Assembly: GCF_019249295.1 (NCBI RefSeq)
Contig: NZ_JAESDH010000020.1
Location: 39,074-103,073, forward strand
Length of the DNA stretch: 64,000 bases
DNA from: Alteromonas antoniana
GTDB taxonomy: Bacteria; Pseudomonadota; Gammaproteobacteria; Enterobacterales; Alteromonadaceae
Direction of reading: 5' to 3'
The position numbers and the translations under genes are program-made. Each line of letters starts with the position of its first letter. The stretch's first letter is position 1. The notes beneath the pieces were generated by a model. That model was not told the DNA's origin. It saw only the letters and a program-made list of their open reading frames with translations, and did not search any database. Below are positions 10,666-20,270 of the stretch, piece by piece.

Positions 10666-11275
10666 TATCTAAAACCGCCTTATTGTCCTTCATTTTCAGT
10701 CTGCCTGAACATATCCAGTTCAGCACGAACGGGTACAGCTGACGTTCCTGTTCCTGAACACGCGCTGCCAGGTCAACCGCAGAGTCCCCGTCGAATACGG
10801 GAACTTTACTTTGAATGATCACCGGGCCACCGTCTAGTTCAGGCGTAACGAAATGTACGCTGACACCGTGTTCCCTGTCGCCATTATCGATTGCGCGCTG
10901 GTGTGTATTCAACCCTTTGTATTTTGGCAACAAAGATGGATGAATGTTCACTAATTTTCCTGAGAAATGATCAACGAAGTCAGCGGTCAGAATCCGCATA
11001 AACCCGGCAAGCACTACGCAATCAGGCTGGTACTGTTCGATCAGCGCCTTCAGGGCTATATCGTAACTTTCCCTGTCATCGAATTTCTGGTGGTCCAGAC
11101 AATGCGCGTCAATACCGGCTTCGCGGGCTCTTTCGAGCCCGTAAGCATTAGGGCGGTTTGAGATGACACACCCTATACGGGCCTGAAGTGAACCATCGGC
11201 GATACGATCGATAATCGCCTGAAGATTACTGCCGTTTCCGGATATTAAAACGCAGAGTGTAGGACGTGTACTCAT
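10628..11275 (-). CDS. purN: phosphoribosylglycinamide formyltransferase PurN
   Basis: 215 residues (E. coli 212). SGNGSNLQAIID is the GAR-binding loop, GFMRIL the folate-binding segment and VNIHPSLLPKYKG carries the catalytic Asn-His pair; HFVTPELDGGPVI supplies the Asp. It transfers the formyl group of 10-formyl-tetrahydrofolate to GAR, the third step of purine synthesis. It lies 3 nt downstream of purM, and its product's neighbour PurM acts two steps later in the same pathway. The last 38 nt overlap the DUF3108 gene. Confidence 0.97.
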   Translation of the reverse strand: MSTRPTLCVLISGNGSNLQAIIDRIADGSLQARIGCVISNRPNAYGLERAREAGIDAHCLDHQKFDDRESYDIALKALIEQYQPDCVVLAGFMRILTADFVDHFSGKLVNIHPSLLPKYKGLNTHQRAIDNGDREHGVSVHFVTPELDGGPVIIQSKVPVFDGDSAVDLAARVQEQERQLYPFVLNWICSGRLKMKDNKAVLDNEELPVSGFESD

Positions 11276-11278
11276 GAA

Positions 11279-12316
11279 TTACTGCATCTCTACCTGTTGT
11301 TCGCCGTCTTTCTGAGCAATGTGTCCAATTACCCAGGCTTTTTCACCCTGCGAGTTAAGGACTTCAAGTGCATTGTCGATGTTTTCCTCGTCAACGACCA
11401 GCACCATACCTACACCGCAGTTAAATGTGCGATACATCTCATGCTCGGTAACGTTGCCGTGTTGCTGCAACCAATGAAACACCGCTGGCCATTCCCAACT
11501 GTTCTTATCGATGACAACTTTAGCTGTTTCAGGCAGAACGCGTGGAATGTTTTCCCAGAAACCGCCGCCAGTGATATGTGAAATGGCACTGACATCTACG
11601 CTTTCCAGTAGTTTTAGAACCGATTTTACATAAATGCGTGTGGGCGCAAGAAGGTGGTCAAGCAGCGGTTTGCCTTCCAGCGCTTCATTTACATCGGCGC
11701 CGCTGACTTCAATAATTTTTCGTACCAGCGAGTACCCATTGGAGTGTGGACCTGAAGAGCCCAGCGCAATTAACTTTTGCCCGGGTTTCACTGTAGAGCC
11801 GTCGATCACGTTGTCAGCTTCCACCACACCCACACAGAAACCCGCAATGTCATAATCACCATCGTGATACATTCCAGGCATTTCAGCGGTCTCACCGCCA
11901 ATTAGTGCACAGCCTGATAGCTCGCAGCCTTCACCAATGCCGCTTACAACGGAAGCTGCAACATCAACATCAAGTTTGCCAGTGGCATAGTAGTCTAAGA
12001 AAAACAGTGGCTCAGCGCCCTGTACAATCAGATCGTTAACGCACATGGCAACAAGGTCAATACCCACACCCTGGTGCTGATTGGCATCCATCGCCACGCG
12101 AAGTTTGGTTCCTACACCATCAGTACCGGAGACCAGTAGAGGACGCTTGTATTTTGAGGGAATTTCACAAAGCGCACCGAAGCCACCAATGTTGCCCTTT
12201 ACTTCCGGACGATGGGTTTTCTTGGTTACGGTTTTAATTCTTTCTACAAGCTGATTACCCGCGTCGATATCAACGCCGGCATCTTTATAACTTAACGAGG
12301 TTTTGTTATCGCTCAC
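11279..12316 (-). CDS. purM: phosphoribosylformylglycinamidine cyclo-ligase PurM
   Basis: 345 residues, identical in length to the E. coli enzyme. Characteristic N-terminus [20 protein letters not shown], then [50 protein letters not shown], and the C-terminal [16 protein letters not shown] of the AIR synthetase fold. It closes the imidazole ring of FGAM to give AIR, using ATP. First gene of purM-purN-DUF3108. The 260 bp upstream, shared with the divergent DUF2066 gene, must hold its promoter; I see no convincing full PurR palindrome there. Confidence 0.97.
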   Translation of the reverse strand: MSDNKTSLSYKDAGVDIDAGNQLVERIKTVTKKTHRPEVKGNIGGFGALCEIPSKYKRPLLVSGTDGVGTKLRVAMDANQHQGVGIDLVAMCVNDLIVQGAEPLFFLDYYATGKLDVDVAASVVSGIGEGCELSGCALIGGETAEMPGMYHDGDYDIAGFCVGVVEADNVIDGSTVKPGQKLIALGSSGPHSNGYSLVRKIIEVSGADVNEALEGKPLLDHLLAPTRIYVKSVLKLLESVDVSAISHITGGGFWENIPRVLPETAKVVIDKNSWEWPAVFHWLQQHGNVTEHEMYRTFNCGVGMVLVVDEENIDNALEVLNSQGEKAWVIGHIAQKDGEQQVEMQ

Positions 12317-12578
12317 GGTTACGCCCTGATGCTGTGGGATGGAAAAACGCGGATTCTACCAGTAAGTGAGGGTAAGTCCAATCGTCTGGTCCAGAGATAG
12401 GCGTCTTTTATCTCTCTTGCAGTCAGATATCGGAAATGCACTGCTGCAGAAAACCAGCAACGCTTCTGATACAAAAATATTGCAGCAGAAAGAGGTGAAA
12501 AATGAACGCAAATAGCACACAATACTTTTTCTTCTAACGCCACAGGGTGTGGTGAGGTAACGGGAGTGAAAAGGTATT

Positions 12579-13931
12579 TTGAGTTTGATTCAGTCAGTAA
12601 GGCATCACGTTCGTCTTTTTTTATCGTCGCTGTCTGCATGCTGTGTGTGTCTGACGGCGCTCGCCAGTCTGCCAGTATCGGCAACAGTGCAGATTGAAAC
12701 CCATGTGGGGCAGGTCCAGGTAGAAAATCAAAGTCAGAGTATCCAGCAACAAGCGTCCAGAGAAGCACTTAAGCAAGTGTTGGTAAAAATGTCTGGCACT
12801 ACTACCGTGTCTGAAAATGCCGGAGTCAGTGCAGCAGTTCGTTCTCCCGGTCAGTACTTGCGCTCTTATCGGTTTGACGACCGAAAAGGGCAACTTTACT
12901 ACATCGCAGAATTTGACCAGCAGGCACTACTGTCGTTATTACGTCGGGAAGGGCTGCCTGTATGGGGTAACCGCCGACCGGAAACCATTGTCTGGCTGGC
13001 AGTGGAGAAAGATAACGGTCAGCGCACCATTGTCGAAGAAAACCAGTCAAACGCAGTCAGTAATGCCATTCGCGACACGGCGCAGTCACGGGGAATACGG
13101 GTGAGCTTACCGCTCATGGATCTCACCGATAATCAGGCTATCGCTGTCTACGATATTTGGGGACGATTTCCTCAGGCCCTGTCAAAAGCCTCTTCTCGCT
13201 ATGGGGTGGACTATATCATCGGCGCCAGATTGTATAAAAATACCAGTGCGGCTATCCCCGATCTCCCGGAACCAGATGCTGAAACGCTGCTGTCTGAAGC
13301 GTTAGGTGAGGGCTGGAGCAGTCAGAATGAAACAATTCAAGAGCAGACTGAAACCAGAGTTGGCGCACAAGAGGTGGAAATCCTGAGTCTGGGCGCTACA
13401 ACGAATGTTCAGTACCAGGTAGCCGAGCAGCAATCCCAATCTCTCGCTGACAATATCATGCCTTTTTCTACGGCTGAATTTGAAACCATGATGGCAGAGC
13501 AGGGGGAAGGCGAGTACGCATTGGACTGGGTTTTTATTCGTGGAAACGATGTTAAAAGTGGGTCGCTTTATGGCGATGATAAGGGGCGACTAGTACAACT
13601 TCTGATTGATGGGTATGCCAGCTACCTGGCGGATATTTTCTCTATTAAACCGGGTCAGAGTACGCAAAACGCAAGTAAAGTAAAAATTTCAGTAGCCAAT
13701 CTGGACAGTCTGGAAAATTACGTAATGGCACAGCGCTATCTTGCCAGCCTGAGTGTCGTTGAACACGTATCGCTTTCTGCTCAGTCAGGCTCAGTAGGAA
13801 CGTTTGAGCTTTCTCTATTGGGTTCAGCGCAGGATCTGGTCAATACGATGTCACTGGAAAACCGTTTGCAACCGGTCAGAGACGCGTTTGGGCAGCCGGT
13901 GCAGGGATATAATTTCTATTGGAACGAGTAG
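12579..13931 (+). CDS. DUF2066 domain exported protein
   Basis: 450 residues, starting at a TTG preceded by AAGG. Signal peptide about residues 10-35 (LFLSSLSACCVCLTALASLPVSA). DUF2066 landmarks: VQVENQSQSIQQQASREALKQVLVKMSG, YRFDDRKGQLYYIAEFDQQALLSLLRREGLPVWGNRRPETIVWLA. Periplasmic by its signal; function unknown, but the gene is regularly found between purM and hda in gammaproteobacteria, as here. It is divergent from purM, and its stop lies 2 nt before the hda start. A TTG six bases further downstream is an alternative start. Confidence 0.85.
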   Translation: MSLIQSVRHHVRLFLSSLSACCVCLTALASLPVSATVQIETHVGQVQVENQSQSIQQQASREALKQVLVKMSGTTTVSENAGVSAAVRSPGQYLRSYRFDDRKGQLYYIAEFDQQALLSLLRREGLPVWGNRRPETIVWLAVEKDNGQRTIVEENQSNAVSNAIRDTAQSRGIRVSLPLMDLTDNQAIAVYDIWGRFPQALSKASSRYGVDYIIGARLYKNTSAAIPDLPEPDAETLLSEALGEGWSSQNETIQEQTETRVGAQEVEILSLGATTNVQYQVAEQQSQSLADNIMPFSTAEFETMMAEQGEGEYALDWVFIRGNDVKSGSLYGDDKGRLVQLLIDGYASYLADIFSIKPGQSTQNASKVKISVANLDSLENYVMAQRYLASLSVVEHVSLSAQSGSVGTFELSLLGSAQDLVNTMSLENRLQPVRDAFGQPVQGYNFYWNE

Positions 13932-13933
13932 CG

Positions 13934-14668
13934 ATGCAATTGCCGTTGCCGGTATCTTTACCAGTCGATGAAACATTTGAGAGTTTCGTTTCGGGTACAG
14001 ATAGCGAGTTGGTGACATTGTTGCAGGCACTGGCCCATGCCGTGCCTGACTGGCGTGATGCCAGCTTACTTCAGGGGCTGGCGTCATTAAAGCTGCCAAT
14101 GGTGACTTTGCTGGGGAGTGCCGGAAGAGGCAAAAGCCATCTGCTTTACGCGTTATGCCATGAAATGGCAGACCGTGACATTCCGCATGTGTATCTGAAT
14201 CTGAATAATGCTGAAGCCTGGCCGGCGAATGCTTTTGAAGGATTCGAAACTTTGCCTTTGGTGTGTCTGGATAATATTCACGCTATCGCGGGCAATGAAG
14301 TGCTTGAGCTGGCCCTGTTTGACCTTATCAATCGGGTTGTCGAATCACAGCAGACCGTATTAGTTTGCAGTAGTCGCCTCGGGCCGAGTAACCCGGCGTT
14401 CGTGCTCCCTGATTTGCGCTCGCGTCTGTCCTGGGGCGTTACCTACCAACTGCATGCGCTCAGTGATGAAGCGCGTAAAACGGTGGTTCGGAATCGCGCG
14501 ACCGCGCGTGGTTTAAAGCTGTCAGAACAGGCTTTGCAGTTTCTTCTGCATCACAGTGAACGTGATATACCCAGCCTGATTAATTTGCTCGACAGACTGG
14601 ATACGCGCTCGCTACAGGAACAAAAAAAGCTCTCGGTTAACATGGTTAAACGAGAGCTCGGCCTTTAA
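13934..14668 (+). CDS. hda: DnaA regulatory inactivator Hda
   Basis: 244 residues from the ATG at 13934, chosen over an in-frame TTG at 13919 because the protein then begins MQLPLPVSLPVDETFESF, which carries the QLxLP clamp-binding motif needed near the N-terminus of Hda. AAA+ core: GSAGRGKSHLLYA (Walker A), LVCLDNIHAI (Walker B), SRLSWGVTYQLH (arginine-finger region). Hda binds the DNA-loaded sliding clamp and stimulates ATP hydrolysis by DnaA, preventing re-initiation. Two nucleotides separate it from DUF2066. Confidence 0.95.
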   Translation: MQLPLPVSLPVDETFESFVSGTDSELVTLLQALAHAVPDWRDASLLQGLASLKLPMVTLLGSAGRGKSHLLYALCHEMADRDIPHVYLNLNNAEAWPANAFEGFETLPLVCLDNIHAIAGNEVLELALFDLINRVVESQQTVLVCSSRLGPSNPAFVLPDLRSRLSWGVTYQLHALSDEARKTVVRNRATARGLKLSEQALQFLLHHSERDIPSLINLLDRLDTRSLQEQKKLSVNMVKRELGL

Positions 14669-14686
14669 CATCTTTTCTAATGGCTC

Positions 14687-16600
14687 TTAGCGAGATTCCG
14701 GTAATGCCGGCATTTCAGCATGCTCTTCAGCGAATATCGCTTGCGAGTCCTGCCATTTATGGCTGCTCGATTCAGTCATTTCACCATTTTCATTCAGACT
14801 GAGTGTATCCCGCCAGCTTACACCTTGTGGAAGTTCCTGAGCCGGTGGCAACTCGGAAAGAAGTTGTGGCACATTCAGCTGTGGCAATACCCGACTTACC
14901 GCAAAATCGACACGTTGTTGTAACCCTGGATCGTTAATGCGGTTTCTCTGACCCCAGGTGATCAAAGCTTCATTGTTTTCGATTGTCTCGCGGGTAAAAA
15001 CCCCCACATCCGACGCAACGCCTAAACGGTAAAGCATCATAAAACGCTCCACCAGATTGGCGAAATCTTCACGCCGGGTATAGTAAGAATAGAATGACAC
15101 TGCACCGTCAGGCTCAAACCAGTCCGCAACCTGCTGTGCAGTGTAACCCCGTTGCGTTGCGGTGGCATTTTCTCCGCCATAGCGCACGTCCGCAAGATCA
15201 TGTAACTCCTGAGATGTTAGAGGAAGTGCACTATCCAGCGTGTCAGACTGTGTATTATTGCGGTTGTAATAAGAAAGCGGATCATTGGCTGCCGATAACG
15301 TTGACCACACCTGATAATTGAAAAAGTCATTAGCATGCGCCAGTTCGTGATACATCAGCCACGCCAGTGATGCCTCTACATCCTGATTGGTTCTCGAACG
15401 TCTTAGCTGTGCAGAAAAACCCGGTTGCGGATAAAAATACTCGCCGTCTCTTACATATCGCCAGTAGGAACGGAAGTTCAGCGCATCGCCAAAGCCACTG
15501 CGATAGTCGGGTATGGTGTTTAAGGTATCGCGCTCTGCAGGGGTTCGCCAGAAGTTACGGGCATCCAGATAAATAGCGCCGGTAGCGACCCAGTAAAATG
15601 ACGGTCGTACTTCGTATGAAATGACAACCGCTGTAGTGGCACGCAGTAAGTTGCGAATATCTTCACTGGCAGCACTGGTCTCCAGAAAGTCTTTAAACGC
15701 GTCTCCCATCCACGGATGAGAAACATAGGTGCGATCCAGAATATCGTCGATGCTGGGATCTTCCGTTTCCTGACCAATCAGGGGCAGGGTACCAAACGTA
15801 CATGTTGTGGTAATGGTGTTACTGTAAACACACTGTTCAAGTGCATTGGCGTAAGGACTGTCATCGCGGTAAGGCAACATATGACTGGTGACTGTCTGCA
15901 ATCTTCCGCCGACTTCATCGACAAAATAACTGTCTTCGTCCGCCTCAATGTTTTTTACCAGAACCTGGACCGTATCAGTGCCAGTATCGCCATTGTCATA
16001 GGTTACGGTAGCCTGGAATTCGATGACCTGATCGGAAGTGACCGGGGGGGCCTGAAAATAAATATCGTATTGCGGGCCGCTACCCTCATCGAAACGGACA
16101 TTGACAGCGTTCGGCCCGCTGACCTGTTGCCAGTCGATATCGGTAACGGTAGCAGCATCGGGATGATTAGCATCAACACGCAATGATACCCGGTTGCCTT
16201 CCGCTGCTTCGTGACCTAACCGTGTAATTGCAAGTGGCGTTTCTCCCTCCTGCACATTCAGAATAAAATCAACAGTCTGTTGTGAGCCATCTGCCAGTCT
16301 GGCGGTCACTGACATCGGGTAATCACCCGCACCCGGGGCGTCAAATCCAACCGCCTGAGTATGTGCGGCAAGTAACGCTACTTGTTGTGCATCGATATTC
16401 CAGTTGATGTCACTGAGTACGGAGCCATCATTCGTTCTTACGGTAAAATCAACAGAGTCGCCGCTGATTACTGTAGTTTCACCGGTTAGTACCAGTTCAG
16501 TTGAGGCAGATGGCGGTGGCGGTGAGCTACTGTCTCCGCCAGAGGAGCCGCCACAACCCGCGAGGGTGATTATACTTAACGGAACTAACCAGTTTTTCAT
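14687..16600 (-). CDS. lipoprotein with Ig-like region and HExxH metalloprotease motif
   Basis: 637 residues. Lipobox ITLAGC with the acylated Cys at 16, then a flexible Gly/Ser/Pro linker. About residues 35-220 look like two bacterial Ig/PKD-type beta domains (YPMSVTARLADGSQQTVDF; IEFQATVTYDNGDTGTDTVQVLV). The C-terminal ~400 residues carry YHELAHANDF, an HExxH zinc motif (His418, Glu419, His422), and a later RREDFANLVERFMM that could supply the third ligand. I do not recognise a named peptidase family. It overlaps DUF2069 by one base (TAATG) as the last gene of arsC-wrbA-DUF2069. A surface or periplasmic metallopeptidase is inferred, not shown. Confidence 0.65.
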   Translation of the reverse strand: MKNWLVPLSIITLAGCGGSSGGDSSSPPPPSASTELVLTGETTVISGDSVDFTVRTNDGSVLSDINWNIDAQQVALLAAHTQAVGFDAPGAGDYPMSVTARLADGSQQTVDFILNVQEGETPLAITRLGHEAAEGNRVSLRVDANHPDAATVTDIDWQQVSGPNAVNVRFDEGSGPQYDIYFQAPPVTSDQVIEFQATVTYDNGDTGTDTVQVLVKNIEADEDSYFVDEVGGRLQTVTSHMLPYRDDSPYANALEQCVYSNTITTTCTFGTLPLIGQETEDPSIDDILDRTYVSHPWMGDAFKDFLETSAASEDIRNLLRATTAVVISYEVRPSFYWVATGAIYLDARNFWRTPAERDTLNTIPDYRSGFGDALNFRSYWRYVRDGEYFYPQPGFSAQLRRSRTNQDVEASLAWLMYHELAHANDFFNYQVWSTLSAANDPLSYYNRNNTQSDTLDSALPLTSQELHDLADVRYGGENATATQRGYTAQQVADWFEPDGAVSFYSYYTRREDFANLVERFMMLYRLGVASDVGVFTRETIENNEALITWGQRNRINDPGLQQRVDFAVSRVLPQLNVPQLLSELPPAQELPQGVSWRDTLSLNENGEMTESSSHKWQDSQAIFAEEHAEMPALPESR

Positions 16601-17019
16601 TACTTACTCCTTTGAAATCGCTCCCGCTCTTCCTGCATCTCGACTTTCATCTTTTTCAGTCCCTGACCTAACTCACGGCCGCGTTTTCTTGCAAAAATAC
16701 TGCAACCTACAAACATGGTGGTTGATAGGATAATTTCTATTATGGCATACCAGCGTTCCGCTTCACTTGCATACGCAATGGTAAATCCGTGGATCAGGTA
16801 AAACATAATAATGAAATTCGCCCACGCATGGGTATAAGGCTTGCCCTGGATGACACCTTTGAGAGGCAGCACCAGCGGTAGTACGTAAATTAACAGGATG
16901 AAAAGCACCGAATAACCAGCCTCAGGGGCCAGTACAAAGTGCCAGATGGTTACCCAGCTAAGAAGCGCAATATGGCTGACAAGGGCAAGATAACGATAAA
17001 TACGGGTATCGGGAGCCAC
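16600..17019 (-). CDS. DUF2069 membrane protein
   Basis: 139 residues with four hydrophobic helices (YLALVSHIALLSWVTIWHFVL; YSVLFILLIYVLPLVLPL; FIIMFYLIHGFTIAY; YAIIEIILSTTMFVGCSIF) and a basic, coiled C-terminal tail. The GKPYTHAWANF segment between helices 2 and 3 is typical of DUF2069. Inner-membrane protein of unknown role. GTG start overlapping the wrbA stop (TAGTG); its own stop overlaps the next gene's ATG. The fixed neighbourhood of arsC-like, wrbA-like and DUF2069 genes is common in this group. Confidence 0.85.
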   Translation of the reverse strand: MAPDTRIYRYLALVSHIALLSWVTIWHFVLAPEAGYSVLFILLIYVLPLVLPLKGVIQGKPYTHAWANFIIMFYLIHGFTIAYASEAERWYAIIEIILSTTMFVGCSIFARKRGRELGQGLKKMKVEMQEERERFQRSK

Positions 17020-17624
17020 TAGTGTGAATCCTCCTGTTGTGTAGAGAGTTTTTTTGCCAGCGAGGCCAGGCGTTTTCCCTGTGCAATCGCCAGCGACTTC
17101 TCATGTTCAGACAATTTTTTCTGTGTGTTCGATGATACATGGGTGACGCCGTACGGCGTTCCACCGGTTTGCGTTTCATGCAGAGCCGGCTCTGAGTAAG
17201 GTAATCCGCAACAGATCATGCCGTGGTGCAATAATGGGATCATCATTGATAGTAGTGTGGTTTCTTGTCCGCCATGCATACTCGACGTTGATGTGAACAC
17301 ACACGCAGGCTTGTCGATAAGCGCGCCCTGTAGCCATTGCTGCGAGGTAGTGTCCAGAAAATGCTTAACCGGCGCGGCCATATTTCCAAAGCGGGTAGGG
17401 CTGCCTAAAGCCAGCGCACTGCATGTTTCAAGATCTTTTGTGGTGACGTGCGGAGGCCCTTTCTCAGGCGTGCTGTCATCCGGTTCACCGGTAGCATCAT
17501 TAAGCGATGGAACGGTTCTTACCATGGCTGTTGCCCCGGCTAATTCCACGCCTTTGGCAATGGCATCAGCAAGCTGGCGCGTAGCGCCATGGCGGCTGTA
17601 ATATAAAATCAGAACCGGTACCAC
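17019..17624 (-). CDS. wrbA: NAD(P)H:quinone oxidoreductase, WrbA flavodoxin family
   Basis: 201 residues. Flavodoxin-like: the FMN phosphate loop YYSRHGATRQLADAIA at the N-terminus, SALALGSPTRFGNMAAPVKHFLD (the WrbA-type substrate segment) and FTSTSSMHGGQETTLLSM. WrbA enzymes are FMN-dependent two-electron quinone reductases. GTG start that overlaps the upstream arsC stop (TAGTG), then a one-base overlap with DUF2069. It may be a paralogue of the stationary-phase WrbA rather than the strict orthologue. Confidence 0.88.
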   Translation of the reverse strand: MVPVLILYYSRHGATRQLADAIAKGVELAGATAMVRTVPSLNDATGEPDDSTPEKGPPHVTTKDLETCSALALGSPTRFGNMAAPVKHFLDTTSQQWLQGALIDKPACVFTSTSSMHGGQETTLLSMMIPLLHHGMICCGLPYSEPALHETQTGGTPYGVTHVSSNTQKKLSEHEKSLAIAQGKRLASLAKKLSTQQEDSH

Positions 17625-17977
17625 TAGAGGATATCCAGAACCGATTCCGGAGGCCTGCCGATGCGTGCTTTATCAGCATTGATAACAATAGGCCGCTCGA
17701 TGAGTTTGGGAAAGGCCGCCATCGCTTCAAATAATGCATCCGCAGTGCTTTGAGATTTATCCAGGCCAGCTTCTTTGAACTCAGCTTCTTTCACGCGGAC
17801 CATGTCAATTACGTTGTCGGTAGGTAATTTTGAAAAAATAGCCCGAATAGATTCTTCATCCAGTGGCGTTTTTAAGTATTCAATTATGTTTGGCGTCACA
17901 CCCTGCGCTTCGAGCAGCGCAAGTGTCTGCCGGCTCTTCGAGCAGCGGGGATTATGAATGAGTGTAATGCTGGACAT
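17624..17977 (-). CDS. ArsC/YfgD-type reductase (glutaredoxin-dependent arsenate reductase family)
   Basis: 117 residues. HNPRCSKSRQTLALLE carries the single catalytic cysteine of the ArsC thioredoxin-fold family; RPIVINADKARIGRPPE carries the conserved basic residues. The short form without the extra arginine-rich extension is the YfgD type, usually not in an arsenic operon, and none of arsR, arsB or acr3 is near. Arsenate reduction is the family reaction but may not be the physiological one. First gene of a four-gene overlapping run. Confidence 0.85.
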   Translation of the reverse strand: MSSITLIHNPRCSKSRQTLALLEAQGVTPNIIEYLKTPLDEESIRAIFSKLPTDNVIDMVRVKEAEFKEAGLDKSQSTADALFEAMAAFPKLIERPIVINADKARIGRPPESVLDIL

Positions 17978-18075
17978 TTTCTGTTCCGTTTGCTGATATA
18001 CCCATCGGCGATGGGAAATACATAAATAATGCCACGGACTATTGCGCGTTTGTTCATGATAATCAAGGGGTAGTA

Positions 18076-18591
18076 ATGAGATTAACGGCTTTTAATGTGA
18101 AGCAGCAAGGACAGGTAAAGGTGTTGCTTGTGGGGCTGTTACTGGCAGCGGCTTTGAGCGCAGGTGTGATGACGTGGCAGGCAATGCAGAAAGACTTTGA
18201 AACGCTCGACGGAAGCCAGTATCGCTGGTCAGAATTTTCAGGAGAATGGGTTGTCGTTAACTATTTTGCGGAGTGGTGTGCGCCGTGTTTACGTGAAATT
18301 CCAGAGTTGGTCGCGTTCAACGCTGATAAACCTGCGGATACGACTCTTTTTGCAGTCAGTTACGACCCGTTAAGTAAAGATCGTATCAGAGAACTTAAAA
18401 ACCAGTATCAGATCCATCTGCCGCTGGTCGTGCCGAATGAGAAAATGCTCATGCCGATGGAGCGGCCACCGTACCTGCCGGCCACGTTTATCATTGGACC
18501 TGATGGCAGTGTGAAGAAAACGCTGATGGGAGAGGTCAGCGAGACATTATTGAAAGAGACCCTTACTGCGCTGAAATCACAGACGCTTTAA
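18076..18591 (+). CDS. membrane-anchored TlpA-like thioredoxin
   Basis: 171 residues. One N-terminal membrane helix (VLLVGLLLAAALSAGVMTW), then a thioredoxin fold with the redox motif WCAPC in FAEWCAPCLREIPEL and the cis-proline segment LPATFIIGPDG. Such proteins act in the periplasm as thiol-disulfide reductants, for example in cytochrome maturation or repair. It is convergent with bepA and the last 15 bases overlap it (18577-18591). Single gene. Confidence 0.88.
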   Translation: MRLTAFNVKQQGQVKVLLVGLLLAAALSAGVMTWQAMQKDFETLDGSQYRWSEFSGEWVVVNYFAEWCAPCLREIPELVAFNADKPADTTLFAVSYDPLSKDRIRELKNQYQIHLPLVVPNEKMLMPMERPPYLPATFIIGPDGSVKKTLMGEVSETLLKETLTALKSQTL

Positions 18592-20043
18592 CCGCTCTTC
18601 TTCTTCACGTAATTGCTTAATCCGCGCCCTGATACGCTGTTTAATAAGATGATCTTCACCAGCAAAATTATACGCGTACTGTAATTCATCCACCGCACGG
18701 GCATAGGCTCCGTAAAGGGCATACACTTCTGCCTTACTTTGATGCATGTCACCGAACTGTTTTGCTTTGCGGTAAGCTTCAGACAGTAACTGATACGCCA
18801 GTTCGTAATCCGGATTGACCAGCAGATAGTCTTTTAAGATCTGAATGGCGGGGGCAAACCGATCAGCATATACCAGTGCGTTCGCGTAGTTTAGTGCCAG
18901 TACCGTATTTCGCGGTGTGTTTGATATATGCGGTTCCAGACGTGTTACTGCTTCATCAAACTTTTCCTGCGCAATGGAAATATCGGTTGCAGCATCAAGA
19001 TAAAACAGGTTTGAAGGATCGTTTTTAAGCAGGCGGTCGATGATGATTTCCCGCGCCTCGTCCATATTTTCATTACGCATATGGGCCAGCCCTAACCCGT
19101 ATAATGCGGCTTCTTCCACTAAATAATCTTTTTTATCCACCATCGCCTGAAAATGCTCAAGACTGTATTCTTTATCGAATGAATAACGCGACACGATACG
19201 CGCCTTGGCCAGATGGAAGGCGAGCACCGGTAACAGTCGGACAGAGGGGTAATCGCCGGCACGAGCCCGGGCATCGGCAATACGGGTCTCTGTTAACGGG
19301 TGAGACAACAGGCGGGCAGGTGGACGCGATACCATGCGGTATTCTTCTGCCATGGTAGAGAAAAAGCTGGCTGAGGCGTCAGGATCGAACCCCGCTCTTG
19401 CCAGCATTGAAATCCCGATGCGATCGGCTTCCTGCTCGTTGGAGCGCGTATAATCAATTTGCAGCTGAGCAGATGCGGCTTGTCCGGCCTGCATGGCTGC
19501 AATACCTGCCTGAGGATTCGCTATGGCCAGCAGAACGCCGCCTATCATAGACGCTATCGCCAGCGGTGTAGCCCGTTGTTGTGCCTGCATGCGCCGGGCA
19601 ATATGGCGCTGAGTGACGTGGGAGATTTCGTGCGCCAGTACCGAAGCCAGTTCACTTTCGTTTTTGGCTCGCCGAATCAGTCCGGTATGCACGCCAATAT
19701 GACCACCAAAAAATGCAAAGGCGTTGATGGCGTCATTATTTACCCAGAAAAAGGTAAAAGGAAATTTTGCATTGTCAGCGTGTACCACGAGACGATTGCC
19801 CAGGTCCTGAAGATATTCATCCAGCACCGGATCGCCAACAAGCGGCGCCTGTCCGCGCATCTGCCGCATAACGGCATCGCCGACGATCATTTCTTTGTCC
19901 AGAGAAATGGCATCAGACGCTACCACACCGATCTCAGGCAGGGCGTTTTTGTTGGAATACGCTGAATCCTGGGCCACGGCCGCCAGACTACATGTGAGAA
20001 CAAACAGGCAAGCGGTGAGTCCTTTACGCGCGATTAATCTCAT
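18577..20043 (-). CDS. bepA: beta-barrel assembly-enhancing protease BepA
   Basis: 488 residues (E. coli 487). Signal peptide GLTACLFVLTCSLAAVAQ, M48 metallopeptidase domain with HEISHVTQRH (HExxH) and the downstream EQEADRIG that supplies the third zinc ligand, then about four TPR repeats in the C-terminal half. Periplasmic; BepA degrades misfolded outer-membrane proteins and helps LptD mature, acting near the BAM complex. The preceding PLVGDPVLDEYLQDLGNRL is typical for the family. Convergent with the TlpA-like gene. Confidence 0.95.
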   Translation of the reverse strand: MRLIARKGLTACLFVLTCSLAAVAQDSAYSNKNALPEIGVVASDAISLDKEMIVGDAVMRQMRGQAPLVGDPVLDEYLQDLGNRLVVHADNAKFPFTFFWVNNDAINAFAFFGGHIGVHTGLIRRAKNESELASVLAHEISHVTQRHIARRMQAQQRATPLAIASMIGGVLLAIANPQAGIAAMQAGQAASAQLQIDYTRSNEQEADRIGISMLARAGFDPDASASFFSTMAEEYRMVSRPPARLLSHPLTETRIADARARAGDYPSVRLLPVLAFHLAKARIVSRYSFDKEYSLEHFQAMVDKKDYLVEEAALYGLGLAHMRNENMDEAREIIIDRLLKNDPSNLFYLDAATDISIAQEKFDEAVTRLEPHISNTPRNTVLALNYANALVYADRFAPAIQILKDYLLVNPDYELAYQLLSEAYRKAKQFGDMHQSKAEVYALYGAYARAVDELQYAYNFAGEDHLIKQRIRARIKQLREEEERLKRL

Positions 20044-20270
20044 TACACCTTTCTTTTGAGTACTGCAAAGCCTTTGCTGTTAGAACGTATTGAACCGTAA
20101 ACAGTTTCAAAAATTTATCGTAAATTTTCGCCATTGTGCCGCAGCACTTTGTGCAATACCAGCATATTGTCGGTACCAGAGCGTATTCAGAGCCTTTGTC
20201 AGTTGCTCAGACAGGGCGCTTTACTCTATGATGCGACTCCTGAAATCGATTCTTTAGCGGGACGCTATCT

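Noticed and set aside
12319..12768. 149-residue minus-strand frame upstream of purM
   Set aside because: Largely antisense to the DUF2066 gene, which has a clear signal peptide and domain; no ribosome site.
17624..17977. Arsenic-resistance operon
   Set aside because: The ArsC-like protein is of the YfgD type and no arsR, arsB, acr3 or arsH is near; its neighbours are wrbA and DUF2069.
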